This document shows positions 1 to 11,600 of a DNA stretch of 64,000 nt, piece after piece; the stretch's first letter is position 1; each line of letters starts with the position of its first letter. The translations under genes were made by a program, and so were the position numbers. Origin of the DNA: Enoplolaimus lenunculus. Taxonomy: Eukaryota > Nematoda > Enoplea > Enoplida > Thoracostomopsidae. The DNA lies in NCBI GenBank assembly GCA_030248215.1, contig JASANG010003801.1, forward strand, positions 1-64,000, read 5' to 3'. The notes beneath the pieces were generated by a model. The model worked only from the letters and a program-made list of their open reading frames with translations, was not told the DNA's origin and did not search any database.

Positions 1-80
1 GGTGTAACTCTAACGGGGTTAGAGTACACGGTTTAACGGGGTGTAATTCTAACGGGGTTAGAATTGCACGGATTCTGGAA
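1..80. repeat. Short imperfect inverted and direct repeats at window edge
   Basis: A motif of the form TCTAACGGGGTTAGA occurs twice; each copy is itself a small palindrome (TCTAAC/GTTAGA). The unit is cut by the window start, so its full size is unknown. No coding potential was seen up to the next feature. Confidence 0.5.
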
Positions 81-161
81 AAACGGCAAAAGTATTTGGT
101 ACGGTAAAGCCAGTGGCTGGATTAAATCAGATTCAGACGTCGGCTTTAAGGATTCCGGCTC

Positions 162-303
162 GGGTTACCAGTTAAATTGCATAACCTGTGATTTGCTGGC
201 CTTAATTTTGGTTATTTTGTGTCCCACAGGTCGCGGGTACCAGTTAAATTACATAACCTGTGATTTGCTGGCCTTAAATTTGGGTATTTTGTGTGTCATA
301 CGG
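162..303. repeat. Two-copy tandem duplication, about 70 bp each
   Basis: Positions 162-230 and 234-303 both read as a GTTACCAGTTAAATT-like start, then ACATAACCTGTGATTTGCTGG, then a TTTTGTGT-containing tail. The copies differ by a few substitutions and short indels. Open frames over this stretch follow the duplication and are not taken as genes. Confidence 0.7.
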
Positions 304-482
304 GTTGCGGGTTGGGATTTATAATAAACATTTACCGGCCGCGTTTTACTAAATCAGAGCGAATAGCATACATCGAGAAAAGAACTATACAGGATACAGG
401 CTTAAGTCTAAATCACGAACTTCTCACACTGTCGATCGTGTACCATTTCTGCAGCAAGTCTAGTATGCTTGTCGAAAAACTC

Positions 483-650
483 GGCCCATGTAAAAAGATC
501 AGGGGCGGAAAGTTTTTTCTGTGGGACTAGAAAACAGTAAGCTTAAGCTTTAGACTAATTTTTTTGCTTGGCTTAGGCTTTGGAATATACTCATTCTTCG
601 CTTAGGCTTAGCGATATGCTTACTGTTCCGCCGGTGTTCTTTACATTGGC
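483..650 (+). mobile_element. TTAGGC-core MITE, subtype A
   Basis: Starts GGCCCATGTAAAAAGATCAG, has the GTGGGACTAG and AAGCTTAAGCTTTAGACTAA blocks and a short TTAGGC-rich core, and ends CCGCCGGTGTTCTTTACATTGG. It stops about 8 bp beyond the stop codon of the receptor-like gene on the minus strand, so it may supply that gene's 3' UTR. Confidence 0.8.
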
Positions 651-657
651 GGAATAG

Positions 658-2235
658 CTATTTTGCACTACGGACAGTGATATTCGATCTGTACTGCTGA
701 TCGCGAACCATTTCTGCAGCAAGTCTAGTATGGTTATCGAAAAACTCAAACAAAAAATTGTGTTCATAATGATAAATATATCCAATTTTTCGTAACTGGG
801 CACATTTCGCAGCGTGTTCGCTTTGAAAACAGTATAACGTTTCGTGACGTTGAATAGCGCTGGACACATGCGGCGAGTTGGGATCGTCTGAATTAAACCG
901 GGCCGGATGTAATTTTGCAGCGCGCATGGATTTGCAGTATATAAACGATGCAATTGCAATCAGATGACCGCTTGCTAAAATATAAAACGCATCTGATAGT
1001 TGACGCAGATTCAATGCGCTTGGATGCCGCATGTGTTTTGCATACTGCAGGTCTTCGGTGTATGTTGGTGCGCCACTTTTGACGTTGGTTGATTTTGATG
1101 CAAGCAGATTGTAGAACATACGATTAGTGCTTCCACTGCTTATTGCGAGTGCAATATTTTGTCGAGTTGTGTACGCAAGTTTTGATGAAACCAGAAGACC
1201 GTACGCTGAATCGATCGGAGTGGTCGTTCGTTGATATACCATTTGAAGTCCGCGTGTATGAATGCTGGTATACAGAAGGTTACGAGACTCGAAGTCGAGA
1301 AATATTATAAATTGATGATTTTTGTTGTACTGCAGTCGAGTCTGAGCCGATGCTAAAAATTCAGGTATCGCACGATCAAACGCATTGCTGGGCATTATTG
1401 TTGCGTTTTTTAAAATGTTTTTAGTCTCAGCGTTAAACCAGTGTCGGCTCGCAGTCGCAACAACAACTTCGTTATACGTTACTACATGGCAAATGTCACG
1501 TTGAATGCATTTGATGAACTGTGACAGTTCGTGTACTGGATTGATGATGCGTTGAGAATTTTCTGATAACGATACTGTGAGAGCATTGCCAAGTGTTCCA
1601 AGAACGATGGCGTGCCAGCTACATTGAGCAATTGTGACCAGAACGTATGATCCATAGTTTAATACGGTATGGCCGTTTGTGGACTGCAAACGATCGCTGA
1701 CAGTGCGATTAATTTTTTGTTTGGCAAAATAAAGAAATGTTGCCGTTATCACAAGTAAACCCAGTGTCCAATGGTCAATAAGCGATAGCATTGCAAAATT
1801 TGCAATTGGATCGTAAAATTTCAACCACGTATACAAAACTGCAGCGTCGTTAAAAGTTGTGTACCATTCGAGTTGCGCTCCGACGTCTATAAATTCGTCA
1901 GCGAGGACACTGTTGAGCATGATGTCTATTTGACCAGCGGCGACCATCTCGACGATACATCGACGGCTACAGTTGTATTCGACAAAACGTAGACGGCCTC
2001 TGGTGAACCAAGGCACCAGTAGCATCGCGATCATTTGTCCTTCAATACCACATGGCGGTTCGCTACTTTCATTGACACGAGTTGTTGCTGCCAGTTGCGT
2101 TGAGCAATGTTCAACATACTCTGGCTGAAGCCTATACCCGATTGTTATCACTTGATTTTTGGTCATTAGAAATGTATTAAACCAAAATGTTTTATTATCT
2201 GGTATTATAAATAGACTGAAAGCCAATTGCTTCAA
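658..2235 (-). CDS. Ionotropic receptor-like ligand-gated channel, single exon
   Basis: An uninterrupted frame of 525 codons. The most upstream codon is TTG; the first ATG is at 2166-2164 and gives 502 residues, and a short 5' exon cannot be excluded (CTTTCAG lies near the upstream end). The layout is that of the ionotropic glutamate receptor/IR superfamily: an S1-like ligand lobe (about residues 28-140), TM1 (149-171), pore plus TM2 (about 194-224), an S2 lobe whose end DSAYGLLVSSKLAYTTRQN resembles the family's xYGxxxxKxSPxRxxxN segment, and a final TM (413-434, with FYILASG). There is no large amino-terminal domain, which fits IR-type or nematode orphan receptors rather than AMPA/kainate subunits. 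Ligand and ion selectivity cannot be read. The tail after the last TM is about 90 residues, His- and Arg-rich. A single-exon gene among intron-rich neighbours could be a retrocopy or a lineage-expanded receptor. Confidence 0.75.
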   Translation of the reverse strand: MKQLAFSLFIIPDNKTFWFNTFLMTKNQVITIGYRLQPEYVEHCSTQLAATTRVNESSEPPCGIEGQMIAMLLVPWFTRGRLRFVEYNCSRRCIVEMVAAGQIDIMLNSVLADEFIDVGAQLEWYTTFNDAAVLYTWLKFYDPIANFAMLSLIDHWTLGLLVITATFLYFAKQKINRTVSDRLQSTNGHTVLNYGSYVLVTIAQCSWHAIVLGTLGNALTVSLSENSQRIINPVHELSQFIKCIQRDICHVVTYNEVVVATASRHWFNAETKNILKNATIMPSNAFDRAIPEFLASAQTRLQYNKNHQFIIFLDFESRNLLYTSIHTRGLQMVYQRTTTPIDSAYGLLVSSKLAYTTRQNIALAISSGSTNRMFYNLLASKSTNVKSGAPTYTEDLQYAKHMRHPSALNLRQLSDAFYILASGHLIAIASFIYCKSMRAAKLHPARFNSDDPNSPHVSSAIQRHETLYCFQSEHAAKCAQLRKIGYIYHYEHNFLFEFFDNHTRLAAEMVRDQQYRSNITVRSAK

Positions 2236-2589
2236 TGTTTAAGACCTGTTACATATGTGGACAAATAAAAAGCTTGACCAGGCAGGCATATATTTCAGAC
2301 ATTTTCGGTTTGATGTACCTGAGCTACACGAGCCGGGTACATAGGTAGTAACGAATTTGAAGGTGTGGTTAAAAATATGCTAATCTTTACCCGCCTAATA
2401 TTTCGTCCAGACAACAATGTTTTGATTCACTAATCACCCATTACCGGTAATAGGTGTAATGTGCAATCTTATCCGGTGTTGCATTTTTTACTTTGAATGG
2501 TTTGTTTTGAAAGTTACTAGCAAAGAGTTTTTTGTATTACGTAAATCAAGCGACTAACATCAATGCACTGTATGAGCGTCACGTAGTTA

Positions 2590-4227
2590 CCAGTGAGCAG
2601 GAGACCAAGGCGGCGAGGACATGTCTGTCCGCAGCGGAATGGCTGTCGCGGAACTCTGTCTATCCTAGTAATCGACGAGGTTCGAACTCATTGTTCCATG
2701 GTCGATCCAAACTCGGGGCCAAGCTCGTCGTGCACTTGAGTTTGCAGCTACTCGTGCAGCAACCCAGTTGTTGACGACAACGAAAACAACAATGACCCCA
2801 ACAATATTGACACAGGGGCAGGCGATTGCAAATACGATAGCGGAAGTAACAACGAGCGCAATGCAACCAGTCGTGTCGGACTCATTTGCTTGCTCGTCCG
2901 CGAGTCCAGATTCCGGACATAAGTGTCGCACACACACAGTGTGGGTTAGAGTCTGAAGCTACGCTTAGCACTATAGCTTCACGTACTAACTATAACGCTG
3001 TTAATGGACTAAACACGCATACTAATGAAAATCCAATAGTATTAGAGGTGCGCGATATAGCTAGTGAAGCACGGCGGGTGGCACAAAATCCGGCCCTAGT
3101 CCTAAAGGAGCGTCGCGAAGGGATAGAAGGTGTTATTCGACAAATAAGAGAAACAGCTGGTGCGGGAGGATTCTCGACACCTAATATACCGTCATCAGTA
3201 ATCAGAGGAATAAACCAACTGAATTTGGGAAACACTAACAAGTATGATAATAATTTTGCACCTATTATTTATCCGGTAACTCAACCATTATTTCAGGAAT
3301 ATAATCAACTAGTATGCAAAATAGCGGGCACCTAAGAAATAGCACTTGATCGTATTCTTACAACAGCTGTCGGAGCGAGGAGCAATTACGCTATTAGCAC
3401 TTCTTGCTGAGGTCGAAGATATCTCGTCAAACAGGTACAAATTCTGTCGAGCACGATTCAATTTTGACGGAGCGCAAGAACAATATATCATTCTCGTTCG
3501 TCGCTTGGCGCACGTGCTTCATTTGGCGAATAAAAACGAAATTGCAACAACAGCTAGTGTGCTGTACAAGGCGTCAGCGGAAGTGATCATCTTGGTCGGA
3601 ACTGATCGAATGCGCCGCATTATGGAACGGACACAAGAATCAAAAATCTACCATAGAAATGGACTCTGAAACGTATGAGCAATCTGTCACGTCAACAACA
3701 ATACGAAATACGCCAAATGTTGCGTTATTTGAACTAACATATGGATCCGCACGTGTACGTGATAGCGCACGTGCTTACAAAAGACTCGTAGTGGTGAGGT
3801 GGATATGCACGATGGCAATCGTACGCAACAGATTTGTAAACATGGCCCGTCATCAGTTGGAACAACTTGAGCCGCGGGTATAATCGGTCACTGAGACAAT
3901 GGTGTTCGTCAATCGCCTCTGTATGCAACTCTGTCGCAGTTTGGCGAACCGCGTAACAACGGAAATCTGATCTCAAATCCCGCGGATGCGGATGTGGTGA
4001 TGCCGGAACAAGCGATCGCAGCTCCGTTGGTGGTGTGGTGGCAACTCTACGGTGGCGAGAATGACGAAATGTGGCCACAGTTGATGGAACAGATGTTCGG
4101 CGGCGAAGGTCATCCGTACGCGCGTGACATGGATTGGATAGTTCCTAAGAAGCAATCAGTACCGCGCCGATACCTATATCCACTGCGAGATCTGCAGTTG
4201 GAAAATCTTTTCCAACATCTTGAATAA
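2590..4227 (+). other. Unrecognised coding-like block of unknown origin
   Basis: A stretch with higher GC and protein-like composition than its surroundings. Open frames follow one another closely on the plus strand: about 2697-2956 (Thr/Ala-rich), 2956-3335 (IRQIRETAGAGGFSTPN-like), 3346-3669 (LLALLAEVEDISSNRYKFC, then a mostly helical part), 3659-3883 and 3890-4227 (APLVVWWQLYGGENDEMW, ending in a Leu-rich tail). The pieces lie in different frames with no clear splice sites, so this looks like a decayed protein-coding insertion or a diverged gene whose introns I cannot place. I recognise no family. It could be host-derived, from a large DNA transposon, or virus-derived; nothing in the sequence decides. 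Confidence 0.35.
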
Positions 4228-5935
4228 TTGACAATATTATTTTTGTTAACCATAATATGGTGCCTTGTCAAACATGACATTTGTAAAAGATTTGCTTCAT
4301 CATGATCGACATTTTATAATATTTTGAAATTTAAAATACGTTAGTTTCTAATTAACAACTATATTCCGATTACGACATTTCTTTTTGTTGATATCACGTC
4401 AATTTTCGTGCTCAATTTCGATTCATATCAAGTATTGTGACTCGAAAGCGATATCAAATTTACAGTAGCCTTATTTTTGGTGACGTTTTGATTATTGGGA
4501 TTTTTAATTTCAACGTTATGATGGCGCCACAGAATCTTCAGGGAACTTATGAACGACGACTGCCAAATTCGATGTGACTACATCACCTGTACGATTCGAA
4601 TATTTACTTGATTCTGATCAATTTGCTTTGTTCCTACGTATTATTTGTTGTGTCAATTATGGTTTTGTTATTAGTTGATATAATGTTTGGATGAAATTTC
4701 TAAAGGATTTGTTAAATGTAATTTCGCGTCGAAGCTCACCATCTAAGCGGCCAGCTCCCATGACCTATTACGAGTCAATCGAAAATAAAACTCGGCTTCG
4801 AACAACTTGTGTGACGTACTAACTAAAATTTAAGCATAAAAACGATTTCCTAATATACAAAAGCGATGCATAAAATTGGTGCCGCTAAAGCAAACTCAAG
4901 ATCAAGCATACTGACCGAAACGTTTGCAATGTTAAAAGACCCCTGTTCAGAAATTTCGGACAAACTATGTAAATTCTAACAAAAGAAAATACACCACAAA
5001 ATATACAAAACTGAAAACTCATCACTATTCTCCAAGTTGCTACCAGCCATGTTAACTATCAGAATAATTCTAGCCAATCGCAAACGACTATTGCGTGGCA
5101 AAATTGCTCAAACAGCCAATCAGAAACTGCCATCGTAACCTTTGCTAATTAGTTAGATTTTTCAGGGTTTTAGGTAAGTCTACAAAACAGCGTTGCTCCT
5201 CGCACCGCGCATAGATTCTGCAGTAGTACGTGCCCTGTGCTACTTAAACAAGCATTACCAACTCCACCCAAAACCTTCTGTGCGTACAAACACAGTCTCC
5301 ACAGTGTTTGACGTCCAAGAACCGCTTTATACAGACTTCGAACTCACTGGACAACACAGCCACAATCCAGTGACGATGTGCACAGGGTACTGCCGCAAAT
5401 AAGATCTAAAACAACAGGTTCCTGCGGCTCGCAGTGCCTTTTCATTTTCGAATCAAAATGTGTACATCCCAGGCTCGGAGACTATTTTTCCAACTTCACG
5501 AGCCGTGGTCGCATTGGTATCTTTACAGGTTTCCGTTATAGAAATACGTAAAATTCTGTTATTTTTTGTTGAAAATTAGCTATAAATCACGTGTATATTT
5601 AGCAATTTCTAATTACAGATACGCAGCGCATTTGCTCGATATGAAGTAAAACTAATAAATTTCATCCAAGATTTTAAAAATTTCAGTACATCGGCTACAT
5701 TTTCTTAAAAATTTTATTTTACAGAGCCCGGTAAATAACTGCATGTCTCAATTGTGGTCGTCGAAAAATAAAACATCTTTGAAACGTTTATACTTCAATA
5801 TTCATTTTCTTTTTTGCTTCCGTTATTTATAATATCCGTTTACACTCTAGATATTGGTATTCTAAATGGTGTGTTCATACGATTTATAGCGATAAAATTT
5901 ATAGCGTTAAATTGATTTTTTCGGTAACAAGTATT
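4228..5935. other. No gene recognised
   Basis: AT-rich sequence with no convincing exon or repeat boundary. A 69-codon frame at 5193-5402 has no family resemblance and sits next to a TTTTTCAG-like string; it is not taken as a gene. Confidence 0.4.
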
Positions 5936-6005
5936 TTTTCCGGTTCCGGTCTTTTTAACTTTCCAGTTCCGATATTTTAAAGTTTCGGTTGCATCCGGGC
6001 TGCGG
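5936..6005 (+). repeat. Fragment of the CCGG-rich 'GGTTGCAYCC' element family
   Basis: Alternating TTCCGGTTCCGG-type words end in CGGTTGCATCC, as in the copies near 33640, 44050, 48150 and 50647. The left part of the element is not visible here. Confidence 0.45.
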
Positions 6006-6285
6006 CATATTTCATAGGACCCATGTTACTTTAAGGGGCGTCCAGGTTTTTGGTGGGTTTATAAAAATTAAACTATTCTTTGTATCGGATAGCAACGAAA
6101 ACCAATTAATATTAAGTGCCATTTCAAAGGTGAACACCGTATTCGACAGCTGTCGGCGCTCAATTTTCGGCTTATAAGCTCATATTTCTACACGGAAATC
6201 AACCGAATTCATTCGCGTACAGTGATTTTAACAGCCTGATATTTGATCACAATTATACACGTAAAACATTTTTAGCCGTAGTAAC

Positions 6286-6460
6286 GGGCTGATGTATAGA
6301 ACAGGAGCGGAACAGTAGTAAAAGCATATTGCTAAGCCTAAGCCTAAGCGTAAAAGTGAGCTTATGCCTAAACCTAAGCAAAAAATAGTCTAAAACTTAA
6401 CCTTACTCTATAGCAGTCGCGCAGAAAAACGTACGGCCCCTCCTGATCAGTACGTGGTCC
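6286..6460 (-). mobile_element. TTAGGC-core MITE, inverted
   Basis: Read on the minus strand: GGAGGGGCCGTACGTTTTTC, then the AAGC and TTAGGC blocks, ending CCGCTCCTGTTCTATACATC. Both ends are diverged from the family consensus. Confidence 0.7.
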
Positions 6461-6518
6461 AGGGTCCAGTAAACGTATTGTTACTTTAGCTAAAATTTTA
6501 AAAAACACCAACATACCG

Positions 6519-6632
6519 GCTTCTGTAAAGATCAGGGGCGGAACGTTTTTCTGTGGGAATAGAAAAGAGTAAGCTTAAGCTTTAGACTAATTTTTTGTTT
6601 GGCTTAGGCTTAGCCTAAATTCTTCATTGGCC
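6519..6632 (+). mobile_element. Short TTAGGC-core MITE with exact 8-bp target duplication
   Basis: The element runs from GGCTTCTGTAAAGATCAG to TCTTCATTGGCC and has lost most of its 3' half. AACATACC occurs directly before it (6511-6518) and directly after it (6633-6640), an exact 8-bp duplication. Confidence 0.85.
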
Positions 6633-7054
6633 AACATACCAATATTTTTATGCCGCAACAATTACTGATGTTTGATGTAATTTGATATCAAAAACATTAT
6701 TTTGGCCATCTATGGATTATTATTTATATATTAAATCTCAGATAAAATGATATAAATGTAAAAAAAGCCGAATTTTAGTTTTTTTTGTATCGGTATTTGG
6801 TTTCAAATTTGTTTAATTGAAAAGTTTAATTTAAGTAAACCTTAAAAATAAAATGTGGGCATCCTAACGAAAGTATAGAGGTAGGTATGTGCTTGCACAA
6901 TTTATATATTAATGTCGAATAATCTGGGTTAGAATAATCTACAAAGAAATTTGTTTACCCATGAGCCAATTGCAAAAACGCCTTTGAATCTTATACTTCA
7001 ATATTCGTTTAACGTTTCCGCTATTTTTACTGTATCTGTTAAACTGTGATGCAA

Positions 7055-7292
7055 TAATACCAGGTTATACTTAGGAATGTACTTTCAAAATTTAAGTACG
7101 CTTTAAAGTTTCGAACTCAAATTATTTGGTCCTTGAGTCATTTATGCGCTACAATTAGGGTTAATTGACATTTATGGAGTCTAATTAGGGGTTAGGGACT
7201 CTATCCGCTTACGGACTCTTATTAGGGATACGGACTCCAATAGATTCGGACTCAAAATGGGGACCCCTCTTATTACCCCTTCCCCTCTTATT
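7055..7292 (+). mobile_element. 'GGACTC' element, copy 1
   Basis: About 240 bp matching 25040-25300 in the opposite orientation: GGTTATACTTAGGAATGTAC, the AAGTACGCTTTAAAGTTTC block, several GGACTC/GAGTCC words, and GGGGACCCCTCTTATTACCC at the right end. The GAGTCC/GGACTC words give partial internal symmetry. Confidence 0.65.
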
Positions 7293-7296
7293 CCGG

Positions 7297-7372
7297 TATA
7301 TGTATATATATTTATATATATATACATATATATATGTGTGTATATATATGTATATTTGCTGATATATACATG
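7297..7372. repeat. (TA)n/(TG)n microsatellite
   Basis: Alternating TA, TATG and TGTG dinucleotides; the 64-codon open frame across it is low-complexity Tyr/Ile and not a gene. Confidence 0.8.
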
Positions 7373-7644
7373 TGTTATCAGCTGTGTATTTAAATTTTCT
7401 ATATTTTGCTTGTATTGTTTTTTGTTTAACCTATATATATTTAATTTTTAACAATACATATGCTACGAATAAAAGCCAGCTTAGGCTTCGGTTCAACTAG
7501 ATTCAAGTTATCATATAAAGACTGTAAGTTGAGCTTTAATTCTTGAGAAATAGTCAACTGCAATCTATAGGCGTATTCAACGCAGTATAAAATAAACACC
7601 TCTTTAAGGTTTGTGATGATTAAGACAAAATAGACAGAAACATT

Positions 7645-7846
7645 GGCCCATGTATAGAACAGGGCCGGAACAGTAGTACAAGCATATTTCTAAGCGTTAG
7701 CCTAAGCCTAATAACTTAAGCGTATGGATGTTCCTATTCCTATTCCTAAGCCTAAGCCTGAGCAAAAAAATTATTCTAAAGCTTAAACTGACTCTACTAT
7801 AGTCCCTGCGGAAAACGATCCGGCCCTGTTCTATAGCGCATGGGCC
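7645..7846 (-). mobile_element. TTAGGC-core MITE, subtype B
   Basis: Both ends are intact: GGCCCATGTATAGAACAGGG on the left and CCCTGTTCTATAGCGCATGGGCC on the right. Flanks GAAACATT and GAAACTTT are a 7/8 match, consistent with an aged 8-bp target duplication. Confidence 0.85.
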
Positions 7847-8084
7847 GAAACTTTATGGGCTTTTGAGTTAACATAAAAACCTTATATAAACTGGTTAAAA
7901 TTTTATTCACAAAAATGTTTAAACCATTGACTTCAGGAACTAAAATCTTATCTTTGCCTCGTGTTTTTAATTTTGCATGCAATTGGTTAATTTTACGGAA
8001 TCTCGCAGTATAATTTTCCTATGCCTTGAAAAAAGAACAATTTCAACTGTTTGGGTTGCGCTATACACACAAATTAAATTGTCT

Positions 8085-8560
8085 TAAATTTTCAAGACTC
8101 CTACTTTCTTAAATTTTCAAGACATAAATGTCTTGTATTTCCGACATTAATAGCTACAAACAGCTCAGAAATTTATGTCTGAAATGGTTAAGACAAAAAC
8201 GTCTTATATTTAAGAAATTACTGCTGTTAAATTTAGTCCTTTCAGAAATAGTTTTCTTATATTCAAGACTAATTTTCTGATTACATTGTATATATGTAAA
8301 ACAGTTGCTCCGTTTGTATTCTTAGGAGTGCATATAAATAATCAAACTTAAACGATATTTCGGGTTGAGCTCAGGCTCCCGTCAACCTAAGTTTACGTCT
8401 TGAACGTATCTTATATTGTAAAATCAGCGTAGTTTGTTGAGCTTTAGCCCGAATTTTAGAGCTGAAAATTTTAAGAAATAAAAGTCTAGAATTCAAGACA
8501 TATATGTCTGGAGTGTGTATTAAGACAGAACTGTTTTCGGTAAATTTGTGTGGGAAATCG
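8085..8560. repeat. Repeats of small AAGACATnnATGTCTT palindromes
   Basis: The words AAGACATAAATGTCTTG and CAAGACATATATGTCT recur with CTTAAATTTTCAAGAC spacers. Related sequence occurs at about 33240-33345. No coding potential. Confidence 0.4.
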
Positions 8561-8654
8561 GATGATTTTACTGTAAAAATCACTTTACTGCACTATATTC
8601 GTAGCTTTTGTTACAACGTTAAATATGCAAATAAATATATATAGCTAAATGGAA

Positions 8655-11600
8655 TTAAGCTGAAGCTGTATTTAGCTGTATCGTTAGTTCCATCGGATGC
8701 GGATATCCGTAATATCGTAACGATTTGCGTGCATAATTTCCGTTTTCGCGAAACCATTTGTTTGCAACTGTAAATAGCAGCTTATTCGAGGTGCAATGGA
8801 AGGTGTAAAAAAAGTACGCCACCTTCGCTCGAATGGGCCAATCACAGAGGCGGAACAGTATTATAAGCATATTCCTAAGCCGAAGCCTAAGCTTAAGCCT
8901 AAGCCAAGCAAAACAATTAATAGTCCAAAGCTGAAGCTTATTCTATTCTAGTCCCACACAAAAACGTTCCGCCCCTGATCTTTATATGGGTCGCCGAATG
9001 TAAATAAAATCTGCGAAACCGGATGTGAAACTGTAGTGGATAACAAAAATTATGTTAAATTTGCTAATTTCACACAATACATACGAAAGAGGCTGTTAAA
9101 GAATTGTTTTTAGGCTTATTTTTTTGTCAAATCTCCGTAATCACAAACTTCTCAAAACGCCGCTACACAATCGAACTCTACTGAAAGGCACAAATTATAC
9201 GCAAAGGTACGATCAATTTTCACTACCAGAATTGCAGGAACCTCTGGCAAAATTTCTACTCGAGATATAGCAGTAGCGTACGATCCATTTTCGGCCGGTG
9301 TCAGACCTTTAGTTGTACTCTGGGCGTTAATTCTTGTAAGAACCTACATTAAAGCGTTTCCCTACAGCTCCTGGTTTTATTGTCTCAATGGATCACGCCT
9401 ATTGTGGCGGGCCCGCAGCCAAGAGGGTGACGCACGACAGGCTCAGCCCTTGTAAGAAATATTTGGGCCCCTTAGAAAATATTTAACCTTGCTTGCAAGT
9501 CAACGAAAACCCTTGTATGTCCCAGCTGAAAAGTTATTAGCCCCTCCTCTAGCACGGTGAACTGACTACCGGTGTGCCATGTGGTGAGCTAAAGATATTG
9601 CGCCGTTCACAATATAATTTTGTGTCCACGGTGCCACAAAATATGCTATAACCCAGGGCTATGACGAGGTCAATTTCAAAACGAGCACGCAATCGCCCTG
9701 CGCTATAAGAGATCCCAGGGCTATCACGTGCTCGTTTTGAAATTGACCTCGTGATAGCGCTGGGCTATTGCATATTTTGTGGCACCGTTAACAAAATCAT
9801 TGTGAACGGCGCATAAACACAACACATGTCCATATTGAAACGTTTTGGATATTTTTTGCATTTTCAAGCCCATTTTCCTATATTTAAAAATTATTTGCAG
9901 AAATTTAAGATTTTTATCCGTGCTGGCTATTGGTGTAAAGTTTAATTTTGATAAGTAGGGCCATAAAACGGACGAAAGCAAAAATAAATGATACCGTAAG
10001 TAAATGCACACTGTAAAAAATGGTTGCGTTAAATTGACTCTCCGCGAAATAGTCTTTTCCTTACTACACCAACTGAGTCAAATTCGACTCCGCCAGAGTC
10101 AAACTTGACTCATTGAATGAATCAGTGAATCGAATTTGACTCTGGCAGAGTCGAATTTTGACTCAATTTGTGTAGTCAGGAAAAGCCTATTTCTGAGAAA
10201 GTCAATTTGACTCACCATTTTTTGCAGTGCACGAAACTTACTCCATTTATGTCCAGTTATTACCGCACATTCTCCGTGCACAGTATTCATATCGATAAGT
10301 CCATCTGGTAATATATTGTACCACAACAAAGCGTCACCCTGATAATCATAAACATATCGCATACAATTATAGGCCCATTTAAAGATCAGGGGCGGAACGT
10401 TTTTCTGTGGGACTGGAATAGAATAAGCTTCAGCTTTGGACTATTTTTTGCTTGGCTTAGGCTTACGCTTAGGCTTAGGCTAACAAATAATCTCATTGTT
10501 ACGCTTTACGCTTAGACTTCGGCTTAGGCTTAGGAATAAGCTTATAATACTGTTCCGTCCCTGTTTTTTACATTTGCCGAATTATAGTACTTCGGATAAG
10601 CTAAATTGCTTAAAGGGTTCATTTTCTGATTCGCTTACATTGTCAGTAATCTATGTCGTGGCCTTTTTTGACTGGTCGAAAATTTTTTAAGATTAACAAT
10701 TTTTTTACTTTTTGAATAATCTCTGAAAAGCCTGAAATCATTTTAATTAATTTAATTTTACATAGAAAATATTCAGGTTCAAGATCAAAGGACGTGCAAT
10801 TTGTCAAATTTGACGAATATGAAGTTTGCATAATTCTAAAATTAGAAACACCTTTACAAAAAGTTGCAGTTTTTCGTTTTTAGCACATGCTGAATTCAAT
10901 TCTAAACATTTAAGTTGTTTTTTCTATCAGATTTCGAGTCACATCCGGGACAAAAAACAAACAAATAAACAAACAAACAAACATACAAACAAACAAAGGC
11001 CCATGTAAAGATCAGGGGCGGAACGTTTTTCTGTGGGACTAGTTTGAGTAAGCTTAAGCTTTTTAGACTAATTTTTTTGCTTGGCTTAGGCTTAGGCTTA
11101 GGGATCTGCTTCTCATACTGTTCCGTCCCTCTTCTTTACATTGGCTCAAATAAATAAACAAACAAACAAACATTTAAACATACAAACAAACAAACAAACA
11201 AAAATGATCCAATCAAATAACAATGAGCTTACCGGTTCCGGATTATATGCTAAGCCGATCATCGGAAACACTGTTGCTCCACCGAGTTCAGGCACCTCAA
11301 TCTGTAACTTTTGCCAAATATTCCATTTATGAACCATAATTTTAATACGGATTGGTCTTTGAGTTATCCCTCTGCCAACCGGCGTTTTTGCATATTTGAG
11401 ATTTTCACGACGTCTCTTCATTATTCGATATTGGGATTCGAAATTTCAAAAATATTCGGTTTTTCGGTCACTAAGTTCCTCTACGTATCGAAAAAAATTA
11501 TTTGGTCAAAAAGTTAACCGATCGTTCGTCGTTCGACGCAGCTTGCAGAGCGGAGTAGAAAAGGGCATCATATTACTTTTAGGTAAGCTTCAACTACTTA

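Noticed and set aside
5193-5402. 69-codon open frame
   Set aside because: No family resemblance, no conserved motif and no neighbouring exon in phase.
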